Below are positions 1 through 8,210 of a stretch of DNA of 32,408 bases, one piece after another (position 1 is the first letter of the stretch; the number at the start of each line of letters is the position of its first letter). Source of the stretch: Alphaproteobacteria bacterium (GTDB lineage: Bacteria > Pseudomonadota > Alphaproteobacteria > Rs-D84). The notes below the pieces were generated by a model. That model worked only from the letters and a program-made list of their open reading frames with translations. It was not told the origin of the DNA and searched no databases. The stretch covers positions 1-32,408 of the forward strand of contig WRJH01000007.1 in the NCBI GenBank assembly GCA_009782315.1, given 5' to 3'. The translations under genes were made by a program, and so were the position numbers.

Positions 1-1222
1 CCCTTTCCATCGGGATTTTCGCGCCCATGTCGGCGGCGGCGCGGCAAAGAAAGAATTTCGTCACGGTCAAATCGACCGGCAATTCGAACACTTGGTCCAT
101 ATATGGCGCGGCGCATTCCGAACATACCGCCCGGGCCGTTTTTTTCGACATGAATTTCAAATCGTCGGTCCGGCCGCATCCCGAACACTTGGTCAAATCC
201 AGCGCGTATCCGACAGAACGCAACAGCTGTATTTCCCAATCGATATAACGCTGCCCCCCACCGGAAACGCTGTGCGTTTCCGACTCCCCCCGATGGGGGG
301 AGTAATCGGGACCAATCACTCCCCCCTTGGGGGGAGTCGGCGCGCCAGCGCCGGTGGGGGGATATAAATATCCGCTTATCTCGCCCAGCACGTCGTTCAT
401 ATTCTTGAAAATTTCTTCGTTATCAAATCTTATTATCTTATAACCGTCACTATTTAATGCGCGGGTTCTTTCGACATCGTGCAATCGCCGGCCTTCTTCA
501 TAATGCTGTATGCCGTCCAGTTCTATTATCAATTTTTTTTCCAGGCATGCAAAATCGGCTATATATTTGTCCACCGGACACTGCTTTCGGAAAGCAACCC
601 CCAACTTGTTATCGCGCAGGTAATGCCACAGTAATTTTTCCGCATCCGTCATTTCCCGGCGAAGTTTTTGAGCGTTTGCCAGCGCGCGTTCTGTATATCT
701 TCGCTTTGGAGCATATATTTGCCCCCCACCGGAAACGCTGTGCGTTTCCGACTCCCCCCGATGGGGGGAGTAATCGGGACCAATCACTCCCCCCTTGGGG
801 GGAGTCGGCGCGCCAGCGCCGGTGGGGGGACGATTATCAAATTTCAGAAAGTCATTCACAAGACCGATTAACAATTCTTCCGTTGCATTAAACAGAACGG
901 AATCTTCGGCCCTTTCCGGCACCAGCGCGGAAACCAAAGCGAACGCGGAATTCATAAAAGACAACGCGGCCGCGTCACGCATAATCGGCGCCGCCAAATT
1001 CTTTTCCGATTCGAAATGAAACACGCCCAGTTGCGAATCCAGCCGCGCGTTCCACGACACGTTCCCGCATTGCCCGACCAAAGGCTTGTTTTTTCGGGCG
1101 ACAATCGCGCCCTTTATCATTCCGGCCAGAACACCGTGACGCTGCGTCAGTATTTTCGCAATCATGTCTCGTTCGCCGAATGGCCGCAGACCGATAATAA
1201 TGCCAATAGATTCCAGTTTCAT
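1..1222 (-). CDS. recO: DNA repair protein RecO, 3'-truncated by the window edge, with an in-frame insertion at 252-830
   Basis: Minus-strand translation from ATG at 1222: MKLESIGIIIGLRPFGERDMIAKILTQRHGVLAGMIKGAIVARKNK... (RecO N-term); after the insertion ...RYIDWEIQLLRSVGYALDLTKCSGCGRTDDLKFMSKKTARAVCSECAAPYMDQ... (RecO C-terminal domain with CxxC). Frame followed codon by codon through 832-353, and the second repeat copy is in the same phase (468 bp offset). Absent from the ORF track because it runs off the window. Confidence 0.85.
   Translation of the reverse strand, partial: MKLESIGIIIGLRPFGERDMIAKILTQRHGVLAGMIKGAIVARKNKPLVGQCGNVSWNARLDSQLGVFHFESEKNLAAPIMRDAAALSFMNSAFALVSALVPERAEDSVLFNATEELLIGLVNDFLKFDNRPPTGAGAPTPPKGGVIGPDYSPHRGESETHSVSGGGQIYAPKRRYTERALANAQKLRREMTDAEKLLWHYLRDNKLGVAFRKQCPVDKYIADFACLEKKLIIELDGIQHYEEGRRLHDVERTRALNSDGYKIIRFDNEEIFKNMNDVLGEISGYLYPPTGAGAPTPPKGGVIGPDYSPHRGESETHSVSGGGQRYIDWEIQLLRSVGYALDLTKCSGCGRTDDLKFMSKKTARAVCSECAAPYMDQVFELPVDLTVTKFFLCRAAADMGAKIPMER
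252..362. repeat. 111-bp multi-hairpin palindromic repeat, copy 2
   Basis: Identical to 720-830; outer arms CCCCCCACCGG/CCGGTGGGGGG, inner hairpins GGAAACGCtgtGCGTTTCC, ACTCCCCCCgatGGGGGGAGT, ACTCCCCCCttGGGGGGAGT. Confidence 0.95.
720..830. repeat. 111-bp multi-hairpin palindromic repeat, copy 1
   Basis: Direct repeat of 252-362, offset 468 bp (156 codons), same hairpin architecture. Confidence 0.95.
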
Positions 1223-1275
1223 TTTGACAATTATTATATACCATATATAATAAAGCGACAAAAAAAAGACGCAAA

Positions 1276-1710
1276 ATGAGAAATAAAAAGCAAAAAGACG
1301 ACAATGCCGATATCGTATTGGACATCGGCCGAAAGATTACGAATATAAACGCCCAACTGGAATATGCCATAAACATCAGGGAAGTTGCCGCCAAAGAATT
1401 GGACGACGGCGTCGCGCCCTGGGGCGTTATTCCGACCAGCCATTCGTATAACAAGATGAAATATTTTTCAAAGGCCGATTACGAATATTTCTGCGACGCC
1501 CTTTGCAAAGGCTTGAAACCTAGAAGCGCGGACGAAACAGAATACGCCGAAATCAGCAAATGCGTGCATACCCAGATTATGATATTGTATTCGATAGACT
1601 GCAAGATAACGGATTATTACAAACAGAAATCCGAATTAGAGGCGCGCATGAATTCGGAAATCGAATTGTGGGACGCGGCCGACGCCGTAATCAAAGGCAA
1701 ACGCAGGTAA
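1276..1710 (+). CDS. hypothetical protein, 144 aa
   Basis: Clean ORF divergent from recO, followed by a terminator; no recognised domain. Confidence 0.65.
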   Translation: MRNKKQKDDNADIVLDIGRKITNINAQLEYAINIREVAAKELDDGVAPWGVIPTSHSYNKMKYFSKADYEYFCDALCKGLKPRSADETEYAEISKCVHTQIMILYSIDCKITDYYKQKSELEARMNSEIELWDAADAVIKGKRR

Positions 1711-1713
1711 AAT

Positions 1714-1742
1714 AAAAATCCGCCGTTTGGCGGATTTTTTTA
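1714..1742. terminator. bidirectional intrinsic terminator
   Basis: aaaaatccgcc gttt ggcggattttttt between convergent genes. Confidence 0.85.
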
Positions 1743-2360
1743 TTCGCTCGCTGACTCATTGTCGGCGACTTCGTCGGCTTTTTCTTCCGCCTGCGTCTTT
1801 GACTCCGGCGCGACTTCGTCCGCCGCCTCTGGCTGCGGTGCGACTTCTTCGTCTTCAATTTTCTTTGTACCGAACGTCAGAACCTTTCCGGCGACCAGCG
1901 CATCGATTTCATCCTGGGTCTGGGCGACATAAACTTTGACCGGAACGATGACGTCGGGATGCAGCGCGATTTTGGTGTCGAACGCGCCGATAGTCTTTAT
2001 GGGATTGCCCAACAGAACCTGGTTGGATTCGACCGCGACGCCCGCCAGTTCGTTCAGCATGCGCGCAATGTCGCGACTGGACACGGAACCGTACAGGTGT
2101 CCGGTGTCGCCGGCGCTGCGTATCATGTGGAATTTGGCGCTTTCAACCGATTTGACTTCGGATTCCGCTTTGGATTTTGCGGATTCATGGCGGGCATGCA
2201 GTTCGGCTTTCTTTGCTTCGAACAACGCGACGTTGCCCTTTGACCAGCGCAGCGCCTTGCCATTAGGCAACAGATAGTTGCGCGCGTAACCGGTTGCCAC
2301 TTCGACCGTGTCGCCGATATGCCCCAGTTTGGATATTTTTTCTGTAAGTATGACTTTCAT
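1740..2360 (-). CDS. rplI: 50S ribosomal protein L9 with acidic C-terminal extension
   Basis: MKVILTEKISKLGHIGDTVEVATGYARNYLLPNGKA; upstream rpsR and rpsF in canonical order. Confidence 0.97.
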   Translation of the reverse strand: MKVILTEKISKLGHIGDTVEVATGYARNYLLPNGKALRWSKGNVALFEAKKAELHARHESAKSKAESEVKSVESAKFHMIRSAGDTGHLYGSVSSRDIARMLNELAGVAVESNQVLLGNPIKTIGAFDTKIALHPDVIVPVKVYVAQTQDEIDALVAGKVLTFGTKKIEDEEVAPQPEAADEVAPESKTQAEEKADEVADNESASE

Positions 2361-2376
2361 TTCATCTGTCCTTTTT

Positions 2377-2425
2377 TGTAGGGGCGAATTGCATTCGCCC
2401 GGGGCGTATGCAATACGCCCCTACA
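2377..2425. repeat. TGTAGGGGCG...CGCCCCTACA palindromic intergenic repeat
   Basis: TGTAGGGGCGAATTGCATTCGCCCGGGGCGTATGCAATACGCCCCTACA; outer arms and two inner hairpins. Confidence 0.9.
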
Positions 2426-2437
2426 TTAAGTTAGGGA

Positions 2438-2665
2438 TTATCCCAGATTGTTGCGCACGAATGGGATAAGCCCGATATGTCTTGCGCGTTTGATTGCCTG
2501 GGCCAGTTTGCGCTGGTCCTTTTGGCTGACCCCGCTGATGCGACTGGGTATAATTTTTCCGCGTTCGGTTATATAGCCTTCCAGCATTTTTTTGTTTTTA
2601 TAGTCTATATCCTTGCCTTTCAGCGGATTGGATTTTTTGCGGTATATTGCTGCACGTACTGCCAT
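2438..2665 (-). CDS. rpsR: 30S ribosomal protein S18
   Basis: [57 protein letters not shown]. Confidence 0.97.
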   Translation of the reverse strand: MAVRAAIYRKKSNPLKGKDIDYKNKKMLEGYITERGKIIPSRISGVSQKDQRKLAQAIKRARHIGLIPFVRNNLG

Positions 2666-3000
2666 TATTCCACCTCTTCCTGTTTTTTCATCATAACGGA
2701 CGGGCCTTTGGCCAATTCTTCGACGCGGACGTTCAGAAAACGGATAAGGTCTTCGTCAATGCGTTCGCGGCGTTCGAATTCCGAAAGCGCTTCGCCCGGC
2801 ATTTCGACATTGAACAGCACATAGTGCGCCTTTTTGTTCTTGCGAATGACATAGGCCAGATTTTTCAATCCCCAGAATTCGGAAGATGCCACGCGGCCGC
2901 CCAATTCTTTGATGATATCGGTGAATTTTTGCGCTTTGTCTTTGACCTGCGCATCGGTCAAGTCTTGGCGGAAAACCAAGACGCTTTCATAGAATGCCAT
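2665..3000 (-). CDS. rpsF: 30S ribosomal protein S6
   Basis: [35 protein letters not shown]...[22 protein letters not shown]. Confidence 0.96.
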   Translation of the reverse strand: MAFYESVLVFRQDLTDAQVKDKAQKFTDIIKELGGRVASSEFWGLKNLAYVIRKNKKAHYVLFNVEMPGEALSEFERRERIDEDLIRFLNVRVEELAKGPSVMMKKQEEVE

Positions 3001-3158
3001 GTTTGCTCCTTTGAGTTTGATAGCCGATGATATTCACCATCAGCAGGAAAGCCCGCCCATTATGAACAAAAATTTAGAAAATGCAAGGAAAATCAAATTT
3101 TATATTTACAAAATAAAATCTTTGTGCTAGTCTGTTATAAACAAGCAAAGGAGTCGAA

Positions 3159-3914
3159 ATGTCCAAAAAAGCCAAAACGAAAACCGCCCCCGAATACAAT
3201 AAAGACAGCGACGGATCTCCAGAAGTTTTTAATTATTTTTACAGGGATTGCATCGACTGCAATAATTATATCAATATCAGCGCGGACGGCATAACGAACG
3301 CGTACGGACAGCCGATAACCACCTATAAATATAACGAGATAATGTTACCCCGGGATGTGGTAGAGCTGTTTGCAAAAAACACAAAGACATTTGCACAGCA
3401 ATGCCAAATCGACGGCAAGCCCGTCAAAATATCGAACATCCATGTCAAGACCGGCGAAATTGACCGCAGTGGCGACGCCAGACCATATCTAGAGGGCGAC
3501 CTGGTATCGACAGGGCTCAGCGGCGACGTAATTGTCTGGTGCAATTTCATTTTCAGGGTCGGAAGAAGAAAATACAGCACGGCCGCATTATATGATTTAT
3601 ACCACCAAAAGGCGGCGCATACCGCATGGCTGAAAAAAGAAGGCAAAGAAGCCACGCCGGAAGAATTGCGCGAAGCGATGCGCTGGGCCGGACCGTCCGG
3701 CTGGATATTCTGGGACCAATACGACAGAGCGAATAGCGCCGCCAAGTGGGCGGCTGTTAATGTTGTAAAAGAATTTATAATAAAAGGCGTTTTATGGCAG
3801 CATCTGCTGGGCGAAAACCGTCCGATGAAAAAGGCCATGGATAATATTGAACGAACCTATATCGGCCGCAATGCCGTGCTGCTGGATTCCAAATCCAAAC
3901 AACATTCGGCATAG
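3159..3914 (+). CDS. hypothetical protein, 251 aa
   Basis: ORF with AAGGAG ribosome-binding site upstream; no recognised domain. Confidence 0.7.
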   Translation: MSKKAKTKTAPEYNKDSDGSPEVFNYFYRDCIDCNNYINISADGITNAYGQPITTYKYNEIMLPRDVVELFAKNTKTFAQQCQIDGKPVKISNIHVKTGEIDRSGDARPYLEGDLVSTGLSGDVIVWCNFIFRVGRRKYSTAALYDLYHQKAAHTAWLKKEGKEATPEELREAMRWAGPSGWIFWDQYDRANSAAKWAAVNVVKEFIIKGVLWQHLLGENRPMKKAMDNIERTYIGRNAVLLDSKSKQHSA

Positions 3915-3922
3915 GCGGGTTA

Positions 3923-3950
3923 GTAGGGGCAAATAATTATTTGCCCCTAC
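3923..3950. repeat. Perfect 28-bp palindrome of the GTAGGGGC family
   Basis: GTAGGGGCAAATAATTATTTGCCCCTAC is its own reverse complement. Confidence 0.9.
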
Positions 3951-4035
3951 ATTTACTGTTGACACGCCTGTTGTCTTTTTAGTATTTTCAAATGGAAAGG
4001 AGAGCGCGCCGGTTACAGAACGGGCGCGGAAAACC

Positions 4036-4851
4036 ATGAACACCCAGTTCCACAAGACTCTTAACCGTATGGCGCTGTTCACCGCATTGGTTGGCGCGGC
4101 CCTGGTGATGTGGCACGAACAGTTTCTGGCCATCGCGCTGAACAACATCTGGCTGAACGGCGTTATTATCGGAACGACTTTGTTCGGCGTGGGGTCTGCT
4201 TTCGTCGACATGTTCCGTTTGCTGCCGGAATACAACTGGCTGCGCAAATATTTTTACACGCCCGCGCGCACGAACGATTTGCCGCCGCGCCTGTTCCGCC
4301 CCATCGCCATAATTCTGAACCGCGCGAAAACCGACCGGAACCGATATATATCGCCCCAGACTTTGGACAATTTCCTTAACATAATCCTGGGCCGGTTCGA
4401 AGACAGCCGCGAAGCGATGCGGTACATCACAAACACCTTGGTCTTCTTGGGACTTTTGGGAACGTTCTGGGGGCTTATCGCCACGGTCGGCGGTTTTGCG
4501 GATTTAATCGGCGCAATGGATTTCGCGGATGAAAACGTCATGAGTCTGATGCAGCAAAATCTGGCCATACCGCTGGGCGGCATGGGCACGGCTTTTTCGA
4601 CTTCGCTGTTCGGGCTTGCCGGGTCGCTGATTGTCGGATTTTTGGGATTGCAGACTCAATTGGCCCAGAACGCGATATTCCGCGAACTGGAAGAAAACCT
4701 TTCCGACCGCGCGCGACTGTTCGGATATATCGGCGACGGACGCGCCGGATACGACGGCGCCCTTCCCTATGTCAATGCGGCGGCGCGCGATTTGTCGCGG
4801 TCCATAGACAAATTGGAAAAGACGATTGGGAAAATACCGCCGCACAGGTAA
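4036..4851 (+). CDS. MotA/TolQ/ExbB-family proton channel protein
   Basis: TM segments and LGLLGTFWGLIATVGGFADL...LAIPLGGMGTAFSTSLFGLAGSLIVGFLGLQ, typical of the family. Confidence 0.85.
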   Translation: MNTQFHKTLNRMALFTALVGAALVMWHEQFLAIALNNIWLNGVIIGTTLFGVGSAFVDMFRLLPEYNWLRKYFYTPARTNDLPPRLFRPIAIILNRAKTDRNRYISPQTLDNFLNIILGRFEDSREAMRYITNTLVFLGLLGTFWGLIATVGGFADLIGAMDFADENVMSLMQQNLAIPLGGMGTAFSTSLFGLAGSLIVGFLGLQTQLAQNAIFRELEENLSDRARLFGYIGDGRAGYDGALPYVNAAARDLSRSIDKLEKTIGKIPPHR

Positions 4852-4872
4852 TTAATAAAAAGAGAGAGAAAA

Positions 4873-5979
4873 ATGTTAAAATTCCGCGAACGCACCAACA
4901 CATGGCCCGGATTTGTCGATTTGTTTTCGAACCTGGTCATCATACTGATATTCCTTTTGATAGTGTTCATATTCCTGTGGACGGCGACGAACGTGTTTTC
5001 GGCCGGCGGCAGCGGGGCAAAGCTTATCGCGTCGCTGACCAGGCAGAACACCGAAAAAACAGAAGAAATCGAAGACCTGCGCATGAACGAGGCGCAGGCG
5101 CGCGAACTGCTGATACTGGCCCGCGCCGCGCTGGAAACAGTCGAAGCGGAAAAGGTAGAGAAAGAGCAGCAGAATATATCGCTGGCCGAACTGGTCGCCG
5201 CGTACGAATCAAAATTATATGAAATGCAATCCGGCGAAGCGTCAATGACCCAGATTATACAATCGCTGGAATCGCAATTGCGCGCGGCGGAACACGACAA
5301 AACGGACGCCGCGGAATTGGAAATCCAGAAACACGCGCTGATGATGGAACTTTCCCGCATAAACGAGATGCTGGGCGCGGCAGAGGCGCGGTCGGCCGAG
5401 GCGGAAACAAACTATGTCGATATGTCCGCCCGGCTGAACCGGGCGCTGGCGGACAAGGTGGCGGAACTGAACCGGATGCAGGACAATCTGATGGACGCGG
5501 AAATGCGCGCGGCGCTGATGGGCGAATTCCAATCGGAATTCTATCGCGCGGTGCGGACGACATTGGCCGGAATGCCCGGCGTCGACGTGTCCAGCGACCG
5601 GTTCGTGATTTCCAGCGACATACTGTTCGCGACCGGTTCGTTCGAACTGTCCCCGGCGGGCAAAAAACAAATCGGACTGCTTGCCGGCATAATGAAAGAA
5701 CTTGAAATCAAAATCCCCCAGGATGTGAATTGGATAATACGCGTCGACGGGCATACGGATATTCAACCGGTGAAACTGGGGCTGCGCGGATTTGCGAACA
5801 ATACCGAACTGTCGCTGCTCCGCGCGCGCGCGGTGGTGGACGAACTTGTCGGGGCTGGCGTTAAAAAGAGACGGCTTATCCCGTCGGGATTCGGCGAAAT
5901 GTATCCGGTGGCGCCGGGCCGCGACGCGGCGTCCTTGCAAAAGAACAGACGCATAGAATTACGCCTTACCAACCCGTAA
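4873..5979 (+). CDS. MotB/OmpA-like peptidoglycan-binding protein with a long coiled coil
   Basis: N-terminal TM FVDLFSNLVIILIFLLIVFIFLW, coiled coil, C-terminal OmpA-like ...IRVDGHTDIQPVK...LSLLRARAVVDELVGAGVKKRRLIPSGFGEMYPVAPG...NRRIELRLT. Confidence 0.85.
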   Translation: MLKFRERTNTWPGFVDLFSNLVIILIFLLIVFIFLWTATNVFSAGGSGAKLIASLTRQNTEKTEEIEDLRMNEAQARELLILARAALETVEAEKVEKEQQNISLAELVAAYESKLYEMQSGEASMTQIIQSLESQLRAAEHDKTDAAELEIQKHALMMELSRINEMLGAAEARSAEAETNYVDMSARLNRALADKVAELNRMQDNLMDAEMRAALMGEFQSEFYRAVRTTLAGMPGVDVSSDRFVISSDILFATGSFELSPAGKKQIGLLAGIMKELEIKIPQDVNWIIRVDGHTDIQPVKLGLRGFANNTELSLLRARAVVDELVGAGVKKRRLIPSGFGEMYPVAPGRDAASLQKNRRIELRLTNP

Positions 5980-5980
5980 T

Positions 5981-7738
5981 CTATTTGTTTTTTCTTTCCA
6001 AGTCGACGATTATTTTTTTCCAGTCGACTTTTTTTATCAATCCCTTTTCGACCATGGTTTCGACGAAATTCCGGCGGTATTTCGGACTCACGTTTTGAAT
6101 CGCGATTGTTTCAATTTCGGCGCGCGATTTTGTGAACCATGTGGAAAAAGCGCGCAAACCGCCGTCGTTATTCTTTAACAGCGTCATCGCTATCGCGCGG
6201 ATTACCAGCGCGTCGTCCGCCGCGGAAAGCGAAGCCGCCTTTTTACACATCGCGTCGACAACGGTGTCGCCGTCCTTTATCGTGAAAAGTTTTTTATCGT
6301 ACATTCCGGCGACCATGTCGATATGCCGTATTATGGTGTCGCTGCTTTGCGTGAACAGCGGCGGCTGTTTCATCGCCGCGTCCAGATATTTTTCCATAGT
6401 CAATCCAACGCCCGCGAACGCTTCGACAACCCTGGTGATATATCCCGCGACCGTGTCCGGGCGCAGCGAGAACAAGGGCACCTGTCTTTTCGCCACGGCG
6501 ATATATTTCTCAACCGTCATGCCGTGTTGTTCGAATTTTTCCACGAAACCTTTTATATTATATTCTATGGTTTCGGGCGATGTCGAGAACAGCGACGGGC
6601 GTTTTACCGCGCACGCCACATATTCGTCGTATGAAAGCCCGTACGGTTCGAATACTTCAACGACCCCGTTCACGTTTATCGCCATTCTTTCGGGCGTGCG
6701 GGTGAACATCGTCGGCTCGTCTTTCAACGCCATATTTATATAACTGGCAAGTTTCAGATTGAACTTTTCACAGGCTCCTTTCACATTGTTTTCTATCCAA
6801 CAAGGTTTTGCGGAAAACAGTTGCGGATGTTTCAATGCCGCCGCCAGATATTCCGAAATATCAATACCCAACCTTTTGACCGTCTCTCTTACCCTGTTGC
6901 ATACCGTGTCCGGATTGCGCGAAAACAGCGACGGGTCTTTCTTTACCACAGCCAGGTATTTTTCCAACGTGACGCCGTATTGTTCGAATTGCTTTACGAC
7001 CATCGTTATATTGCGTTCCGCCGCATCGGGCGACAAAGTGAACAGTCTGGGATATTTCATGGCCATCTGAATGTATTCCGCAACGTCCAACCCGAATCTG
7101 TCGGAAACCCCCGCAATATTTCGTTTTGTCGTTTCCAGTTTTTGAGTCAGCAACTGGGGCCATTTCATCGCCACGGGCACGTATTGTTCGGCCGTCAGTC
7201 CATCCGATTCGAATATTCCGGCCACTTCCTTTACATTGGATTCCACCGTGTCGGGCCTGTACGCAAGAGCGTCGGGACGCTTTGTCAAAGCTTTCAAATA
7301 TTGTTCAAGCGTCACGCCGTATTCTTTGAATTTTTCGGCGCCCGCGCGGATATTGCGCCATATAATTCCGGGCGACCGAGTGAACAGTACGGGACTCTTT
7401 TGCGCCACCATCAGATAGCTTTCCAACGTCACGCCGTACGGTTCCAATATTTTCACGATTTCTTTTATGTTATACTCTATCGTGCCGGGCTTTGAATAAA
7501 ACAGCGACGGTTGCGATTTAGCCGCGGCCAAATAATCCGAGAATTCCAAATACGGCGCGAAACGCGCGGCCGCGTTTTCAATTTTTTGCCTGAAATTAAA
7601 ATAACAGGAATCCGGCCCCAAATCGTTGAAAATTGTTCTGCGAAATATGCGGTCAGCGGCTTTGTCCGCGTCTGCGGCGGACATGCCCGGAACCAATATC
7701 AGATTTTTCCTGATACGTGCTTTCAAATCGTTTGCCAT
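5981..7738 (-). CDS. 585-aa helical-repeat protein with mTERF-like units
   Basis: About 11 tandem ~39-aa units with consensus (V/L)(T/S)xExYxxxAxKxPxLFxxxPdTixxNIxxVvexFexyG. Confidence 0.8.
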   Translation of the reverse strand: MANDLKARIRKNLILVPGMSAADADKAADRIFRRTIFNDLGPDSCYFNFRQKIENAAARFAPYLEFSDYLAAAKSQPSLFYSKPGTIEYNIKEIVKILEPYGVTLESYLMVAQKSPVLFTRSPGIIWRNIRAGAEKFKEYGVTLEQYLKALTKRPDALAYRPDTVESNVKEVAGIFESDGLTAEQYVPVAMKWPQLLTQKLETTKRNIAGVSDRFGLDVAEYIQMAMKYPRLFTLSPDAAERNITMVVKQFEQYGVTLEKYLAVVKKDPSLFSRNPDTVCNRVRETVKRLGIDISEYLAAALKHPQLFSAKPCWIENNVKGACEKFNLKLASYINMALKDEPTMFTRTPERMAINVNGVVEVFEPYGLSYDEYVACAVKRPSLFSTSPETIEYNIKGFVEKFEQHGMTVEKYIAVAKRQVPLFSLRPDTVAGYITRVVEAFAGVGLTMEKYLDAAMKQPPLFTQSSDTIIRHIDMVAGMYDKKLFTIKDGDTVVDAMCKKAASLSAADDALVIRAIAMTLLKNNDGGLRAFSTWFTKSRAEIETIAIQNVSPKYRRNFVETMVEKGLIKKVDWKKIIVDLERKNK

Positions 7739-7803
7739 TGTGCGCCCCCTGTTTTATTATGGCGATATATTAACCAATAATTAGTATTTGTCAACTATAA
7801 AAA

Positions 7804-7831
7804 CTTGAAATCGAAACTATTTCCACTATAT
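7804..7831 (+). promoter_or_regulatory. RpoH (sigma32)-like heat-shock promoter upstream of groES
   Basis: CTTGAAA-N12-CCACTATAT; fits the sigma32 consensus; no CIRCE element seen. Confidence 0.6.
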
Positions 7832-7853
7832 TGCAATAACAGGAGAAAACACA

Positions 7854-8138
7854 ATGTTCAAACCGCTTTATAATTACATATTGTTGGAACGGCTGGAAGA
7901 TGCGGATACCACCGCCGGCGGGATAATCATTCCCGACAACGCCCGTGAAAAACCGGCGCGCGGACGCGTCGTCGCGGCCGGCAACGGAATCTGGATCGAC
8001 GGAATGCTGGTGCCGCCGTCCGTCCGTCCGGGCGACACCGTTATGTTCGCGAAATGGGCGGCATCCGCGGCCGATATAAAACTGGACGGGAAAGATTTTA
8101 TCATTATCAAAGAAACGGATATATTGGGGATAATTTGA
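7854..8138 (+). CDS. groS: co-chaperonin GroES
   Basis: MFKPLYNYILLERLEDADTTAGGIIIPDNAREKPARGRVVAAGNG...; followed by groEL. Confidence 0.96.
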   Translation: MFKPLYNYILLERLEDADTTAGGIIIPDNAREKPARGRVVAAGNGIWIDGMLVPPSVRPGDTVMFAKWAASAADIKLDGKDFIIIKETDILGII

Positions 8139-8139
8139 G

Positions 8140-8202
8140 CGTTTTCCGTTTGCCGTTTACCGGAATTATTGCGGTAAACGGAAAACGGAAAACGGAAAAC
8201 GG
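8140..8202. repeat. Inverted pair of period-7 repeats in the groES-groEL gap
   Basis: cgttttccgtttgccgtttaccgg / gcggtaaacggaaaacggaaaacggaaaacgg; unit cggaaaa. Confidence 0.9.
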
Positions 8203-8210
8203 AGAATAAA

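Larger units (their letters stand above)
252..830 (-). mobile_element. Repeat-flanked DUF559 (very-short-patch-repair-like endonuclease) module inserted in frame in recO
   Basis: Between the repeats: ...AQKLRREMTDAEKLLWHYLRDNKLGVAFRKQCPVDKYIADFACLEKKLIIELDGIQHYEEGRRLHDVERTRALNSDGYKIIRFDNEEIFKNMNDVL, typical of DUF559. Flanked by identical 111-bp direct repeats. Confidence 0.8.

Noticed and set aside
252-830. Intein in RecO
   Set aside because: No N-terminal Cys/Ser splice block or C-terminal HN motif seen, and flanking direct repeats are not typical of inteins.
457-891. Plus-strand ORFs at 27-1019 (e.g. 144 aa and 67 aa)
   Set aside because: They are antisense to recO/DUF559; their similarity to each other only reflects the 111-bp repeat.
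5242-5940. Long antisense ORFs in GC-rich genes (e.g. 232 aa at 5242-5940, 263 aa at 8804-9595, 328 aa at 29154-30140)
   Set aside because: They mirror strong coding frames (OmpA-like, GroEL, FtsH) and have no domain signal.
4036-5979. Zorya-type anti-phage system (ZorA/ZorB)
   Set aside because: The MotA/MotB-like pair fits, but no ZorC, ZorD helicase or ZorE nuclease is adjacent; neighbours are a hypothetical gene and the repeat protein.
7739-7853. CIRCE element upstream of groES
   Set aside because: No TTAGCACTC-N9-GAGTGCTAA found; the sigma32-like boxes explain heat-shock control.
8140-8202. CRISPR array
   Set aside because: Units are 7 bp with no spacers; no cas genes in the window.
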